From an uncultured Pseudomonadota bacterium (GTDB taxonomy: Bacteria; Pseudomonadota; Alphaproteobacteria; UBA9219): a stretch of DNA of 64,000 nucleotides. The DNA lies in assembly GCA_903919315.1 (NCBI GenBank), contig CAIXHP010000032.1, positions 1 through 64,000 on the forward strand. Direction: 5' to 3'. Below, one piece after another: positions 41,769 through 49,757 of the stretch (the first letter of the stretch is position 1; each line of letters starts with the position of its first letter). Position numbers and translations under genes: made by a program. Under the pieces are notes generated by a model. It did no database searches and was not told the DNA's origin. It was given only the letters and a program-made list of their open reading frames with translations.

Positions 41769-42296
41769 TTATCGTCCTACCCAACGTCGTTTCGAAGAAA
41801 GGCGGAAACGATGCTTCAGCTCGACCATTTTCAGGCAGGCTTCGGTCGCCTCGGCGCCGCGATTCATCCGCGCCGGATCGGCCCGTTCCGCCGCCTGCTC
41901 CATCGTGTTGCACGTCAAAATGCCGTTGCCGATGGCCAGCGTGTGTTCGAGCGCCAATTGTTGCAGCCCATGCGCACTTTCGGCGGCGACGATTTGATCA
42001 TGATGCGTGCCGCCCTTAAGAACGCAGCCCAGCGCCACATACCCGTCATAACGGCGACGCACCGCGTCGAAATTCAGCGACTTGACCGCAAACAGAATAG
42101 CCGCCGGAATCTCCAAAGCGCCCGGCACGGTGTAAACATCGTAAGTCGCGCCCGCGCGTTCCAAAACGTCCTTGGCACCGCGCAGCAAATCGTCCGCAAT
42201 GGCTTCGCAAAAACGCCCCTCCACAATCATGATGTGCGGTTTGTCTTCAAAAGCGAATGTCGCCGGAGCGCGTTCTTGTTGCATGTCAAAACCCAT
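41769..42296 (-). CDS. ribH: 6,7-dimethyl-8-ribityllumazine synthase
   Basis: 175 residues. 'HIMIVEGRFCEAIADDLLRG', 'VPGALEIPAAILFAV' and 'DGYVALGCVLKGGTHHDQIV' cover the active site (the catalytic His in the THHD segment; the usual RGET is replaced by KGGT). 'NGILTCNTMEQAAERADP' is the phosphate-binding end. It condenses the pyrimidinedione with DHBP. The start overlaps the ribB stop by one base (TGATG). Confidence 0.95.
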   Translation of the reverse strand: MGFDMQQERAPATFAFEDKPHIMIVEGRFCEAIADDLLRGAKDVLERAGATYDVYTVPGALEIPAAILFAVKSLNFDAVRRRYDGYVALGCVLKGGTHHDQIVAAESAHGLQQLALEHTLAIGNGILTCNTMEQAAERADPARMNRGAEATEACLKMVELKHRFRLSSKRRWVGR

Positions 42297-43414
42297 CAGC
42301 CCTTTCGTATCGGCCTTTGCTCTACCACACGCAGCCCGTATCCTTCCAGTCCCACGATGGTTTTCGGGGAATTTGAGAGAAGAATCATGTCCCGAACGCC
42401 CAAATCGAGCAAAATCTGCGCTCCGATGCCGTAATCGCGCAGTTGTTTGGTTAAAGACGGCGTGTCCACGGGTCGGGATTCGAGGCTTTGCGACAGACTG
42501 GCCGCCTGCGCTTCGCGCAACAGCACGACCACGCCCCGCCCGGCATCGGCAACCGCCTGCATCGCCGCCTGCAGCTCGCCGCCGTGATGCTGGGAACGGT
42601 CGCCCAACACATCCTCCAACACGTTCAGCGCATGCATCCGCACCAACGGCGGCGCATCGCCCTGCGTCAGATCGCCTTTGACCAGCGCCACATGCTCGGC
42701 ATAGGCAATCTTGTTCACATAGATATGCAGCGTGAAGTCGCCGCCGTGAAGACTGTTGAAATTCGTCGTCAAGCGGCGCTCGACCAAAGTTTCAGTAGCG
42801 CGGCGATAGGCGATCAGATCCGCGACAGTGCCGATCTTGAGATCATGCCTCCGCGCGAATTTCACGAGATCAGGCACCCGCGCCATGGTGCCATCGTCGT
42901 TCATGATTTCGCAAATGACAGCGGCGGGAATCAACCCGGCCAGCCGCGCGATGTCGACGGAACCTTCGGTCTGTCCCGCGCGTTCCAACACGCCGCCTTC
43001 ACGCGCCAGCAACGGAAACACATGGCCGGGAGTCACGATGTCCTGCGGCCCGTTCGCGGGCGCGATGGCGGTCTGAATGGTGTGGGCGCGGTCGGCGGCG
43101 GAAATGCCGGTCGTCACGCCCTCGCGCGCTTCGATGGAAACGGTGAACGCCGTTTGAAACCGCGTACCGTTCTGCTGCGTCATCAGCGGCAAGCCCAACC
43201 GTTCGACCTGTTGCTTCGCCATCGCGAGGCAGATAAGGCCGCGCCCGTGTTTGGCCATGAAATTAATCAACTCCGGAGTCGCAAACTGCGCCGGAATCAC
43301 CAGATCGCCCTCATTTTCGCGGTCTTCGTCGTCGGCCAAAATAAACATGCGGCCCTGTTGCGCCGTGGCGATGATGTCTTCGGGCGACGCGAAAACGCTG
43401 CGGGCTTCGGTCAT
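42296..43414 (-). CDS. ribB: DHBP synthase with degenerate GTP cyclohydrolase II domain (RibBX type)
   Basis: 372 residues. The N-terminal domain is a complete 3,4-dihydroxy-2-butanone-4-phosphate synthase: 'FILADDEDRENEGDLVIPAQ' (acidic metal loop), 'HTIQTAIAPANGPQDIVTPG' and 'HVFPLLAREGGVLERAGQTE'. The C-terminal 170 residues follow the GTP cyclohydrolase II fold ('LTKQLRDYGIGAQILLDLGV', 'SNSPKTIVGLEGYGLRVVEQ') but 'VRMHALNVLEDVLGDRSQHH' lacks the three zinc-binding Cys, so cyclohydrolase activity is unlikely. This matches the RibBX form described for proteobacteria; a separate ribA would then be needed. Confidence 0.93.
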   Translation of the reverse strand: MTEARSVFASPEDIIATAQQGRMFILADDEDRENEGDLVIPAQFATPELINFMAKHGRGLICLAMAKQQVERLGLPLMTQQNGTRFQTAFTVSIEAREGVTTGISAADRAHTIQTAIAPANGPQDIVTPGHVFPLLAREGGVLERAGQTEGSVDIARLAGLIPAAVICEIMNDDGTMARVPDLVKFARRHDLKIGTVADLIAYRRATETLVERRLTTNFNSLHGGDFTLHIYVNKIAYAEHVALVKGDLTQGDAPPLVRMHALNVLEDVLGDRSQHHGGELQAAMQAVADAGRGVVVLLREAQAASLSQSLESRPVDTPSLTKQLRDYGIGAQILLDLGVRDMILLSNSPKTIVGLEGYGLRVVEQRPIRKG

Positions 43415-43419
43415 AACGA

Positions 43420-44010
43420 TTACGCCCTGTTCTGCATAAGGCGGTCGATGTAACGCGCCATCATGTCGACTTCAAAATTCACATCCTCGCCGATCAAGCG
43501 TTCGGCCAACGTCGTCATTTGCTGCGTGTGGGGAATGATGTTCACGCCAAAGCGTGCGCCCTCCACCTCGTTGATCGTCAACGACACGCCATCCAACGCG
43601 ATGGAGCCTTTGGGTGCCAGAAAACGCGCGAACGCGGCAGGAAGTTCGAACGTAAAACGCAAGCTGTCCTGATCGACCCTTCGTTCCAAAACACGCGCAA
43701 CGCCGTCGACATGGCCCAGCAGCATATGCCCACCCAGTTCGTCCCCCACTCGCAAAGCGCGTTCCAGATTCAGCCGCGTGCCGACGCGCCAATGCCCCGC
43801 CGTGGTCTTCGCCAGCGTTTCCGCCGACAACTGAACCATAAAATGGTTGGAACACTTGTCGATCACCGTCAAACACACGCCTGAACAAGCCACCGAAGCG
43901 CCCAAAGCGACATCGCCAAGCGCCAGCGCCGTCGCGACGGTCAACCTCCAATCGCCCTGTTGATCAAGGGCCGTAATCGCGCCCGTGTCCTGAATTATCC
44001 CGGTGAACAT
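43420..44010 (-). CDS. ribE: riboflavin synthase, alpha subunit
   Basis: 196 residues. It begins 'MFTGIIQDTGAI', the family start, and has two lumazine-binding repeats: 'GASVACSGVCLTVIDKCSNH' and 'GSIALDGVSLTINEVEGARF', each with the S/D-x-x-S/C-LT pattern. It dismutates ribityllumazine to riboflavin. It is the first rib gene in the unit; ribD, usually upstream, is missing and a repeat-filled gap lies there instead. No FMN riboswitch was seen in the leader. Confidence 0.97.
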   Translation of the reverse strand: MFTGIIQDTGAITALDQQGDWRLTVATALALGDVALGASVACSGVCLTVIDKCSNHFMVQLSAETLAKTTAGHWRVGTRLNLERALRVGDELGGHMLLGHVDGVARVLERRVDQDSLRFTFELPAAFARFLAPKGSIALDGVSLTINEVEGARFGVNIIPHTQQMTTLAERLIGEDVNFEVDMMARYIDRLMQNRA

Positions 44011-44125
44011 ATCGCGAGCCCATAGTCCCTAAAAAAACAGCGCAACAAACGGAAACGGCGAGAGGAAAGTCTCAGTGTCGGCCCAGAAACTGGTCGTATG
44101 TTGACAACGATTTATAAAGGGAACT

Positions 44126-44238
44126 GTCATCCCCGCGAATGCGGGGATCCATCTCCTATCGAATGAATAGCGTCGGTCTGGAAAAATTGCGCTCAATCCT
44201 ATCACAGGGAGATGGATCCCCGCCTTCGCGGGGATGAC
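44126..44238. repeat. near-perfect inverted repeat pair of the dispersed family
   Basis: The left arm 44126-44156 begins GTCATCCCCGCGAATGCGGG; the right arm 44208-44238 is its inverse with one mismatch in 31 bases. The 51 bases between are AT-richer. Each arm also forms its own hairpin. No transposase or coding frame is present. It occupies the nrdR-ribE gap where ribD is often found; the rest of this 273-base gap holds no gene. Confidence 0.85.
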
Positions 44239-44283
44239 CTTAATTAACGGTTGTTTTTGCTTTTTAAGTTTCCGGACGGACAC

Positions 44284-44742
44284 TCAGGCCGTTTCCTTCT
44301 TCAGAGTTTCGACAAATTCGTTGAAATCGCCCGGCGAACGGAAATCGCGGTACACCGAGGCGTAGCGCACATAGGCGACATGGTCGAGCTTGCGCAACGA
44401 CTCCATCACCATCTCGCCGATCTGCTTGGTGGAAATATCGCCCTCGCCCATACGCTCCATCTGCTGCACCAGACCGTTGATGGTCTGCTCCAGCTTGTCG
44501 TCGTCCACGGGCCGCTTGCGCAGCGCAATCCGCATCGAATGGGCCAATTTGTCGCGGTCGAACGGCTTGCGCGTCCCGTCGCTTTTCAACACCATCAGTT
44601 CGCGCAACTGCACCCGTTCAAAAGTCGTAAAACGCGCGTCGCATTGCGGGCAAAAACGCCGTCGCCGGATCGCGGCGTTGTCTTCGCTGGGGCGGCTGTC
44701 CTTGACTTGCGTGTCATCATAACCACAAAAGGGGCACCGCAT
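44284..44742 (-). CDS. nrdR: transcriptional repressor NrdR
   Basis: 152 residues. The zinc ribbon is Cys3-x2-Cys6 and Cys31-x2-Cys34 ('[10 protein letters not shown]', '[12 protein letters not shown]'), followed by the ATP-cone ('[20 protein letters not shown]' onward). It represses ribonucleotide reductase genes by sensing ATP/dATP and binding NrdR boxes. AAGGA lies 8 bases before ATG 44742. It is 18 bases downstream of glyA, the standard glyA-nrdR pair. Confidence 0.97.
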   Translation of the reverse strand: MRCPFCGYDDTQVKDSRPSEDNAAIRRRRFCPQCDARFTTFERVQLRELMVLKSDGTRKPFDRDKLAHSMRIALRKRPVDDDKLEQTINGLVQQMERMGEGDISTKQIGEMVMESLRKLDHVAYVRYASVYRDFRSPGDFNEFVETLKKETA

Positions 44743-44760
44743 GACGCATTCCTTTCCGGG

Positions 44761-46038
44761 TTAATAGATCGGGAAACGACGACAAAGTTCCAAAACACGT
44801 TGACGCACGGACTTTTCGGCGGCTGTGTTATCGTCCGGATGCGTGCGGAGCGCCTCCAGCACTTCGGCGATCAGCTCGCCGACCTGCCCGAATTCCACCA
44901 CGCCAAACCCGCGCGTCGTCGCCGCCGGACTTCCGAGCCGAACGCCCGACGTGACCGTCGGCGGCAACGGATCAAAAGGAATGCCGTTTTTGTTGCAGGT
45001 GATGCCCGCGTTTTCCAGACTCTTGCTGCTCGCCTTGCCTGTGAGATTTTTCGGGCGCAAATCGACCAGCATCAAATGAGTGTCCGTGCCGCCCGACACA
45101 ATGTCGCAACCGTGTGACTTGAGCGTCGCGGCCAAAGCCTGCGCATTGGCCACCACATTCTGCGCGTAAAGCTTGAAGTCAGGTCGCAGCGCCTCGCCCA
45201 ACATGACCGCCTTGGCGGCGATCACATGCATCAAGGGGCCGCCCTGCAAGCCGGGGAAAACGGCGGAGTTGATTTTCTTGCCGATGTCGAGATCGTTGGA
45301 CAACACCATGCCGCCGCGCGGGCCGCGCAAGGTCTTGTGCGTCGTCGTCGTCACCACATGCGCATGCGGCAAAGGACTGGGGTGAACGCCGCCCGCCACC
45401 AGACCGGCAAAGTGCGCCATATCCACCATCAGATACGCGCCGACCTCGTCCGCGATTTTACGGAACGCCGCAAAGTCGATGACGCGCGGATAGGCGGAGC
45501 CACCCGCGATGATCAACTTCGGCTTATGTTCACGCGCCAACCGCGCCACTTCGTCCATGTCGATCCGGTGATCGTCCGCCCTGACGCCATAGGGAATGGC
45601 CTTAAACCACTTCCCCGACATATTCACCGAAGCGCCATGCGTCAAATGCCCGCCCGCCGCCAACGACATGCCCAAAATCGTGTCGCCGGGTTGCAGCAGC
45701 GCCAAAAAAACCGCCTGATTGGCCTGTGAACCCGAATTCGGCTGCACATTGGCAAAGGCGCATTCAAACAACTTGCACGCGCGGGCGATGGCGATGTTCT
45801 CCGCGATGTCCACATCCTCGCAGCCGCCGTAATAGCGTCGGCCCGGATACCCCTCAGCGTATTTGTTGGTGAGGACGGAGCCTTGCGCTTCCAACACCGC
45901 GCGCGAGACGATGTTTTCCGAAGCGATCAACTCGATGTTGTCCTGCTCCCGCGCCAACTCGCCGGTGATGGAACGATACAACTCAGGATCAGCTTCGGCG
46001 ACGGAAGCGGTGAAAAACGAGTTTTGTGGTGATGACAT
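44761..46038 (-). CDS. glyA: serine hydroxymethyltransferase
   Basis: 425 residues. PLP enzyme: '[20 protein letters not shown]' holds the PLP lysine (HKT); '[20 protein letters not shown]' and '[20 protein letters not shown]' are diagnostic N-terminal motifs. It converts serine and tetrahydrofolate to glycine and methylene-THF. ATG 46038. No glycine riboswitch seen upstream; the solute-binding protein gene lies 60 bases upstream on the same strand. Confidence 0.98.
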   Translation of the reverse strand: MSSPQNSFFTASVAEADPELYRSITGELAREQDNIELIASENIVSRAVLEAQGSVLTNKYAEGYPGRRYYGGCEDVDIAENIAIARACKLFECAFANVQPNSGSQANQAVFLALLQPGDTILGMSLAAGGHLTHGASVNMSGKWFKAIPYGVRADDHRIDMDEVARLAREHKPKLIIAGGSAYPRVIDFAAFRKIADEVGAYLMVDMAHFAGLVAGGVHPSPLPHAHVVTTTTHKTLRGPRGGMVLSNDLDIGKKINSAVFPGLQGGPLMHVIAAKAVMLGEALRPDFKLYAQNVVANAQALAATLKSHGCDIVSGGTDTHLMLVDLRPKNLTGKASSKSLENAGITCNKNGIPFDPLPPTVTSGVRLGSPAATTRGFGVVEFGQVGELIAEVLEALRTHPDDNTAAEKSVRQRVLELCRRFPIY

Positions 46039-46098
46039 TGTGACAAGATCCTCTATCGTACATTCGAGCGTTTCTCTTAGAAAACGGTAGCCTAAAGG

Positions 46099-46977
46099 TC
46101 AAATGGGCGGCTGTCCTTTGTAAGGAACAGCAACACCATAAAGACCATCCGCTACGTCTCCATATTTTTTCAAGATATGCTCAATTTCGCCACTATACAG
46201 CATTTCCTGCGTAACTGTATTGACGGCGTTCACCAGCGATTCTTCATGCTTGCCGAAAGCAATCGTATTGCCCCAAACGTTAACAGGCGGAACCCCCTCG
46301 ACAAGCTTGAGCTTTCCAGGATTGCTTTTCAGAAATTCTCTCATGATGAGACGGTCAACAAACGTGACATCAGCCTTGTTCGACATGAGTTCCATAAAGG
46401 GAGCCGAGGCACCGGAAACGGCAGGTGTCTCGTCAAGCGTTGCTCGAGGAAAACGAGACTTGGCGATAACCGAGGCGATGGATGCTTCCATCGAAGCAAC
46501 CCGAACAACCGAATCGTCGATCGCCATGAGGTTGCCATCAAACCGCACATCATCAGCCCGAACCACGGCAAACACGCTGTTGAAGCTGATCGGCGAGGTA
46601 AAATCTAATAGTTTTGCGAGCCCAGCCGTTGGCCAAATGCCAGAACAGAATGCATCAATACGACCGTCTCGAATTTCCTCATAGACATTGCCGTACAGAA
46701 CTTCGGCAGTCCATTCGACTTTAATCCCCATGTGTCGCGCCAGCCCCTCAAGGTAGTCGTAGAAGAACCCCTCAAAAGCCTGAGTCTGCAGATTGCGCGA
46801 CATATAAGGCGGCCATGAGAAATATCCACAACGCAGCACGTTTGTGCGCATAACGCGGTCGTACGCCGTTTCCTTATTATTTTCTCGCTCACCCCCCATC
46901 ACTGCTGGACGCAGAAACGAGGTGACCAAAGCTAAGGTCGCCACAACGAGAGCGATAACGGCGGTTTTGTTTTTCAC
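46099..46977 (-). CDS. family 3 solute-binding protein (amino-acid type), orphan
   Basis: 292 residues from GTG 46977 (GAGGGGG 8 bases upstream). One N-terminal hydrophobic segment ('AVIALVVATLALVTSFL') serves as a signal or membrane anchor. The SBP_bac_3 domain follows: 'VLRCGYFSWPPYMSRNLQTQ', 'FEGFFYDYLEGLARHMGIKV', 'IDAFCSGIWPTAGLAKLLDF' and 'AFGKHEESLVNAVNTVTQEM'. No permease or ATPase gene is adjacent. It is AT-richer than rpiB and glyA, which normally stand together, so it looks inserted. It may serve a distant transporter or act as a receptor. Confidence 0.85.
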   Translation of the reverse strand: MKNKTAVIALVVATLALVTSFLRPAVMGGERENNKETAYDRVMRTNVLRCGYFSWPPYMSRNLQTQAFEGFFYDYLEGLARHMGIKVEWTAEVLYGNVYEEIRDGRIDAFCSGIWPTAGLAKLLDFTSPISFNSVFAVVRADDVRFDGNLMAIDDSVVRVASMEASIASVIAKSRFPRATLDETPAVSGASAPFMELMSNKADVTFVDRLIMREFLKSNPGKLKLVEGVPPVNVWGNTIAFGKHEESLVNAVNTVTQEMLYSGEIEHILKKYGDVADGLYGVAVPYKGQPPI

Positions 46978-46999
46978 AGTCTCACCCCCTCGACTTTAC

Positions 47000-47449
47000 T
47001 CAAAGACCACCCAGATCGGCCAAAAGCTGGTTACGCTCGGCATAACGCCCGCCCAGAAATTCGGTGTCGAGAAACACGGCGAGGCTCTCCTGCGCCATGC
47101 CAACGCCGACGACATCCGCGCCCAGCGTCAGCACATTCGCGTCGTTGTGTTCACGCGCCATCCGCGCCATCGTCGCGTTCGAGCAAAGCGCGGCGCGGAT
47201 GTGGCGGTAACGGTTGGCCGTCATCGTCATCGCCTGCCCTGTTCCGCAGATCAGAACGCCCCGTGCGCCCGTGTCCTTCCTGAGCGCCTCCGCCAGTTTG
47301 ACGGCATAATCCAAAGCGTCGCAGCGGGCATCGCTGGACGGGCCGAGGTCAAACGGCTCGTACCCTTCCTGTCGCAGCCATGCGACCAACTGGGCTTTCA
47401 GGGCGAATCCTCGATGATCCGAGGCGATATAGACAGCGCGGTTGCTCAT
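47000..47449 (-). CDS. rpiB: ribose-5-phosphate isomerase B
   Basis: 149 residues. 'IASDHRGFALKAQLVAWL' (the Asp-His of the substrate site), 'DYAVKLAEALRKDTGARGVL', 'ICGTGQAMTMTANRYRHIRA' (the catalytic Cys in ICGTG) and 'HNDANVLTLGADVVG' identify RpiB. It interconverts ribulose and ribose 5-phosphates in the pentose phosphate pathway. Situated between rsh and the inserted solute-binding gene; in related genomes it is directly beside glyA. Confidence 0.95.
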   Translation of the reverse strand: MSNRAVYIASDHRGFALKAQLVAWLRQEGYEPFDLGPSSDARCDALDYAVKLAEALRKDTGARGVLICGTGQAMTMTANRYRHIRAALCSNATMARMAREHNDANVLTLGADVVGVGMAQESLAVFLDTEFLGGRYAERNQLLADLGGL

Positions 47450-47524
47450 AGGCCCAATAGTAAAGCCCCAAGCTACGAATGCAACCCCGAATTAACCAAA
47501 AAGAAACGTTTGTTCGGGGGAGCG

Positions 47525-49744
47525 TTACCGCCCCTTCGTCCGATCCACCGAGATGATGGCCGTGCTGGCGCGCAGCGCCGCGATGACATTCATAAGGTGA
47601 GCCGAGTCCTTGACCTCCACATCGACCAGAATATCAAAGAAATCCGTCGTGCGATTGGTGATTTTAAGATTAAGGATATTGCCGCCGCCCTTGCCGATGA
47701 TCGTCGTCAGAGAGCCGAGACTGTTCGGCTGGTTGGTGACGACGATGCTGAGCCGCCCGGCCATACTGGATTCTTTGCCGTAAGCATCGCCCCAACCGAC
47801 ATCCACCCAACGCTCCGGCTTGTCGCGGAACGAGCTGAGCGTTTCGCAATCCAGCGTATGGATCGTCACGCCCCGCCCCGTCGCGACGATGCCCACAATC
47901 GCGTCGCCCGGCAGCGGATGGCAACAGCGGGCGAAACGAATGGCCATGCCGGGAATAAGCCCTTTAAGTGCCAAAGGCGGATGCGCGTGAGCCTTGCCCT
48001 TCTGCGGCGCGACCATGCCCGCTTCGGAGAGCGGGATTGCCTTCTCGGCGGTTTTCGCCCGATGCTGCGGAAAAGCCGCGTTCAGCACATCGCGCGGCGA
48101 CTGCAACGAAGCGCCGATGTTGGCCAGCAAATCCTCAAACGTCGCCGCCTGAAAAGTCTTCGCCACGGCCTCGAACGGCTTTTCGCCGAAGTCCAAACCT
48201 TCCTGCTTGCACAGCTTGTCGAGGATGGCGCGGCCCAGCGTGACATATTCCGTGCGTTGCTGGGCGCGAACAAAACGGCGTATGCGGGCGCGCGCCTTGC
48301 CGCTGACGACGAAACGCTCCCACGCGGGCGACGGCGTGCCGCCCTTTTGCGTCACGACCTCGACCTGATCGCCGTTGTGCAGCACCGTCCGCAACGGCAC
48401 CATCCGCCCATTGACCTTGGCGCCGACACAACAGTCCCCGACTCCGCTATGCACGGCATAGGCGAAATCCACCGGAGTCGCGCCGCGCGGCAAGGCGATC
48501 AAATCGCCCTTGGGCGAAAAGCAAAAAACCTGATCCTGAAACAGCTCCAGCTTAGTGTGTTCCAGAAATTCTTCCGGCTTCTGCGCATGCTCCACAATGT
48601 CGAGCAACTCGCGGAGCCAGCGGTATTGCGTTCCGTCCGTGCGCTGCTCGCCCTGCTTGTAGCCCCAGTGCGCCGCGACACCCAACTCCGCCACTTCGTG
48701 CATGGCGTTCGTGCGGATCTGGATTTCAATGCGTTGACGATGCGGGCCGATGATGCCTGTGTGCAAACTTTGGTATTTGTTCGGCTTTGGCGTTGAAATA
48801 TAGTCCTTGAACCGGCCCGGCACGACCGGATAATGGCTGTGGATCACGCCCAAAGCCTGATAACACTGCTCCACCGAATCGACGAGAATGCGGAACGCCA
48901 TAATGTCGGACAGTTGCTCGAAGGCGACGTTTTTGCGCTTCATCTTGCGCCAGATGGAATAAGGAGTCTTTTCGCGCCCCTCCACCGTGGCGACGATCCC
49001 CGTTGCGGCCAGAACTTTCCGCAATTCGTCCTGAACCTTGGTGGCCACGTCGCCGCCTTCGCTGCGCAGGAAATTCAGGCGGGCAATAATGCTGTTACGC
49101 GCGTCGGGGTTCAGCTCGGCGAACGACAAGTCCTGCAACTCGTCCTGCATCGTCTCGATGCCGATGCGCTCCGCCAACGGAGCATAGATGTCCAGCGTCT
49201 CGCGCGCGATGCGGCGGCGCTTGTCCTGATTCTTCAGATGGTGAAGCGTCCGCATGTTGTGCAGACGATCCGCGAGCTTGACCAGCAGCACGCGAATGTC
49301 CTCCGACATCGCCAGCACCAGCTTGCGGAAATTTTCGGCCTGTTTGGCCTGATCGTTCTGGAATTCGATGCGCGAGAGCTTGGTAACGCCATCCACGAGT
49401 CGCGCGACGCTAGGGCCAAATTGTTTTTCAATGTCCGCCAGCGAAGCCAGCGTATCCTCGACCGTATCGTGCAGCAGCGCCGTGGCGATGGTGGTGCTGT
49501 CCATCTTCATCCCGGTCAGGATGCCCGCCACCTCCAACGGATGCGAAAAATAAGGATCGCCCGAAGCGCGCATCTGAGCGCCATGCGCCTGCATCGCGAA
49601 CACATAGGCGCGGTTCAGCAGATCTTCGTTCGCGTCGGGATCATACGCCTTGACCCGCTCCACAAGCTCATATTGCCGCATCAGACGCGGCTTCACAGGA
49701 GCGGAAACGCCATCGGTCGGCGGTACATTCAAACCATCGGGCAT
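47525..49744 (-). CDS. rsh: bifunctional (p)ppGpp synthetase/hydrolase Rsh
   Basis: 739 residues from ATG 49744; Met22 ('MRQYELVERVKAY') is the usual family start and may be the true one. The hydrolase HD domain is intact: His54, His68, 'LLHDTVEDT' (His92-Asp93, Glu96-Asp97) and 'VKLADRLHNMRTL' (Asp159). The synthetase has 'GREKTPYSIWRKM', 'LSDIMAFRILV' and 'RFKDYISTPKPNKYQSLHTG'. TGS (about 400-465) and C-terminal ACT domains follow. It controls the stringent response. Only 13 bases separate it from the upstream RSH-like gene, so the two are probably co-transcribed. Confidence 0.97.
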   Translation of the reverse strand: MPDGLNVPPTDGVSAPVKPRLMRQYELVERVKAYDPDANEDLLNRAYVFAMQAHGAQMRASGDPYFSHPLEVAGILTGMKMDSTTIATALLHDTVEDTLASLADIEKQFGPSVARLVDGVTKLSRIEFQNDQAKQAENFRKLVLAMSEDIRVLLVKLADRLHNMRTLHHLKNQDKRRRIARETLDIYAPLAERIGIETMQDELQDLSFAELNPDARNSIIARLNFLRSEGGDVATKVQDELRKVLAATGIVATVEGREKTPYSIWRKMKRKNVAFEQLSDIMAFRILVDSVEQCYQALGVIHSHYPVVPGRFKDYISTPKPNKYQSLHTGIIGPHRQRIEIQIRTNAMHEVAELGVAAHWGYKQGEQRTDGTQYRWLRELLDIVEHAQKPEEFLEHTKLELFQDQVFCFSPKGDLIALPRGATPVDFAYAVHSGVGDCCVGAKVNGRMVPLRTVLHNGDQVEVVTQKGGTPSPAWERFVVSGKARARIRRFVRAQQRTEYVTLGRAILDKLCKQEGLDFGEKPFEAVAKTFQAATFEDLLANIGASLQSPRDVLNAAFPQHRAKTAEKAIPLSEAGMVAPQKGKAHAHPPLALKGLIPGMAIRFARCCHPLPGDAIVGIVATGRGVTIHTLDCETLSSFRDKPERWVDVGWGDAYGKESSMAGRLSIVVTNQPNSLGSLTTIIGKGGGNILNLKITNRTTDFFDILVDVEVKDSAHLMNVIAALRASTAIISVDRTKGR

Positions 49745-49757
49745 AAGGAAGCCTAGT

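Noticed and set aside
44029-44283. 84-residue ORF on the minus strand upstream of ribE
   Set aside because: Its coding content is the inverted repeat pair ('VIPAKAGIH' and its inverse 'WIPAFAGMT'); no protein-family signal and no ribosome-binding site.
46039-46098. Glycine riboswitch before glyA or FMN riboswitch before ribE
   Set aside because: The leaders are too short (60 bases for glyA) or filled with repeats (ribE), and none of the conserved riboswitch core motifs was recognised.
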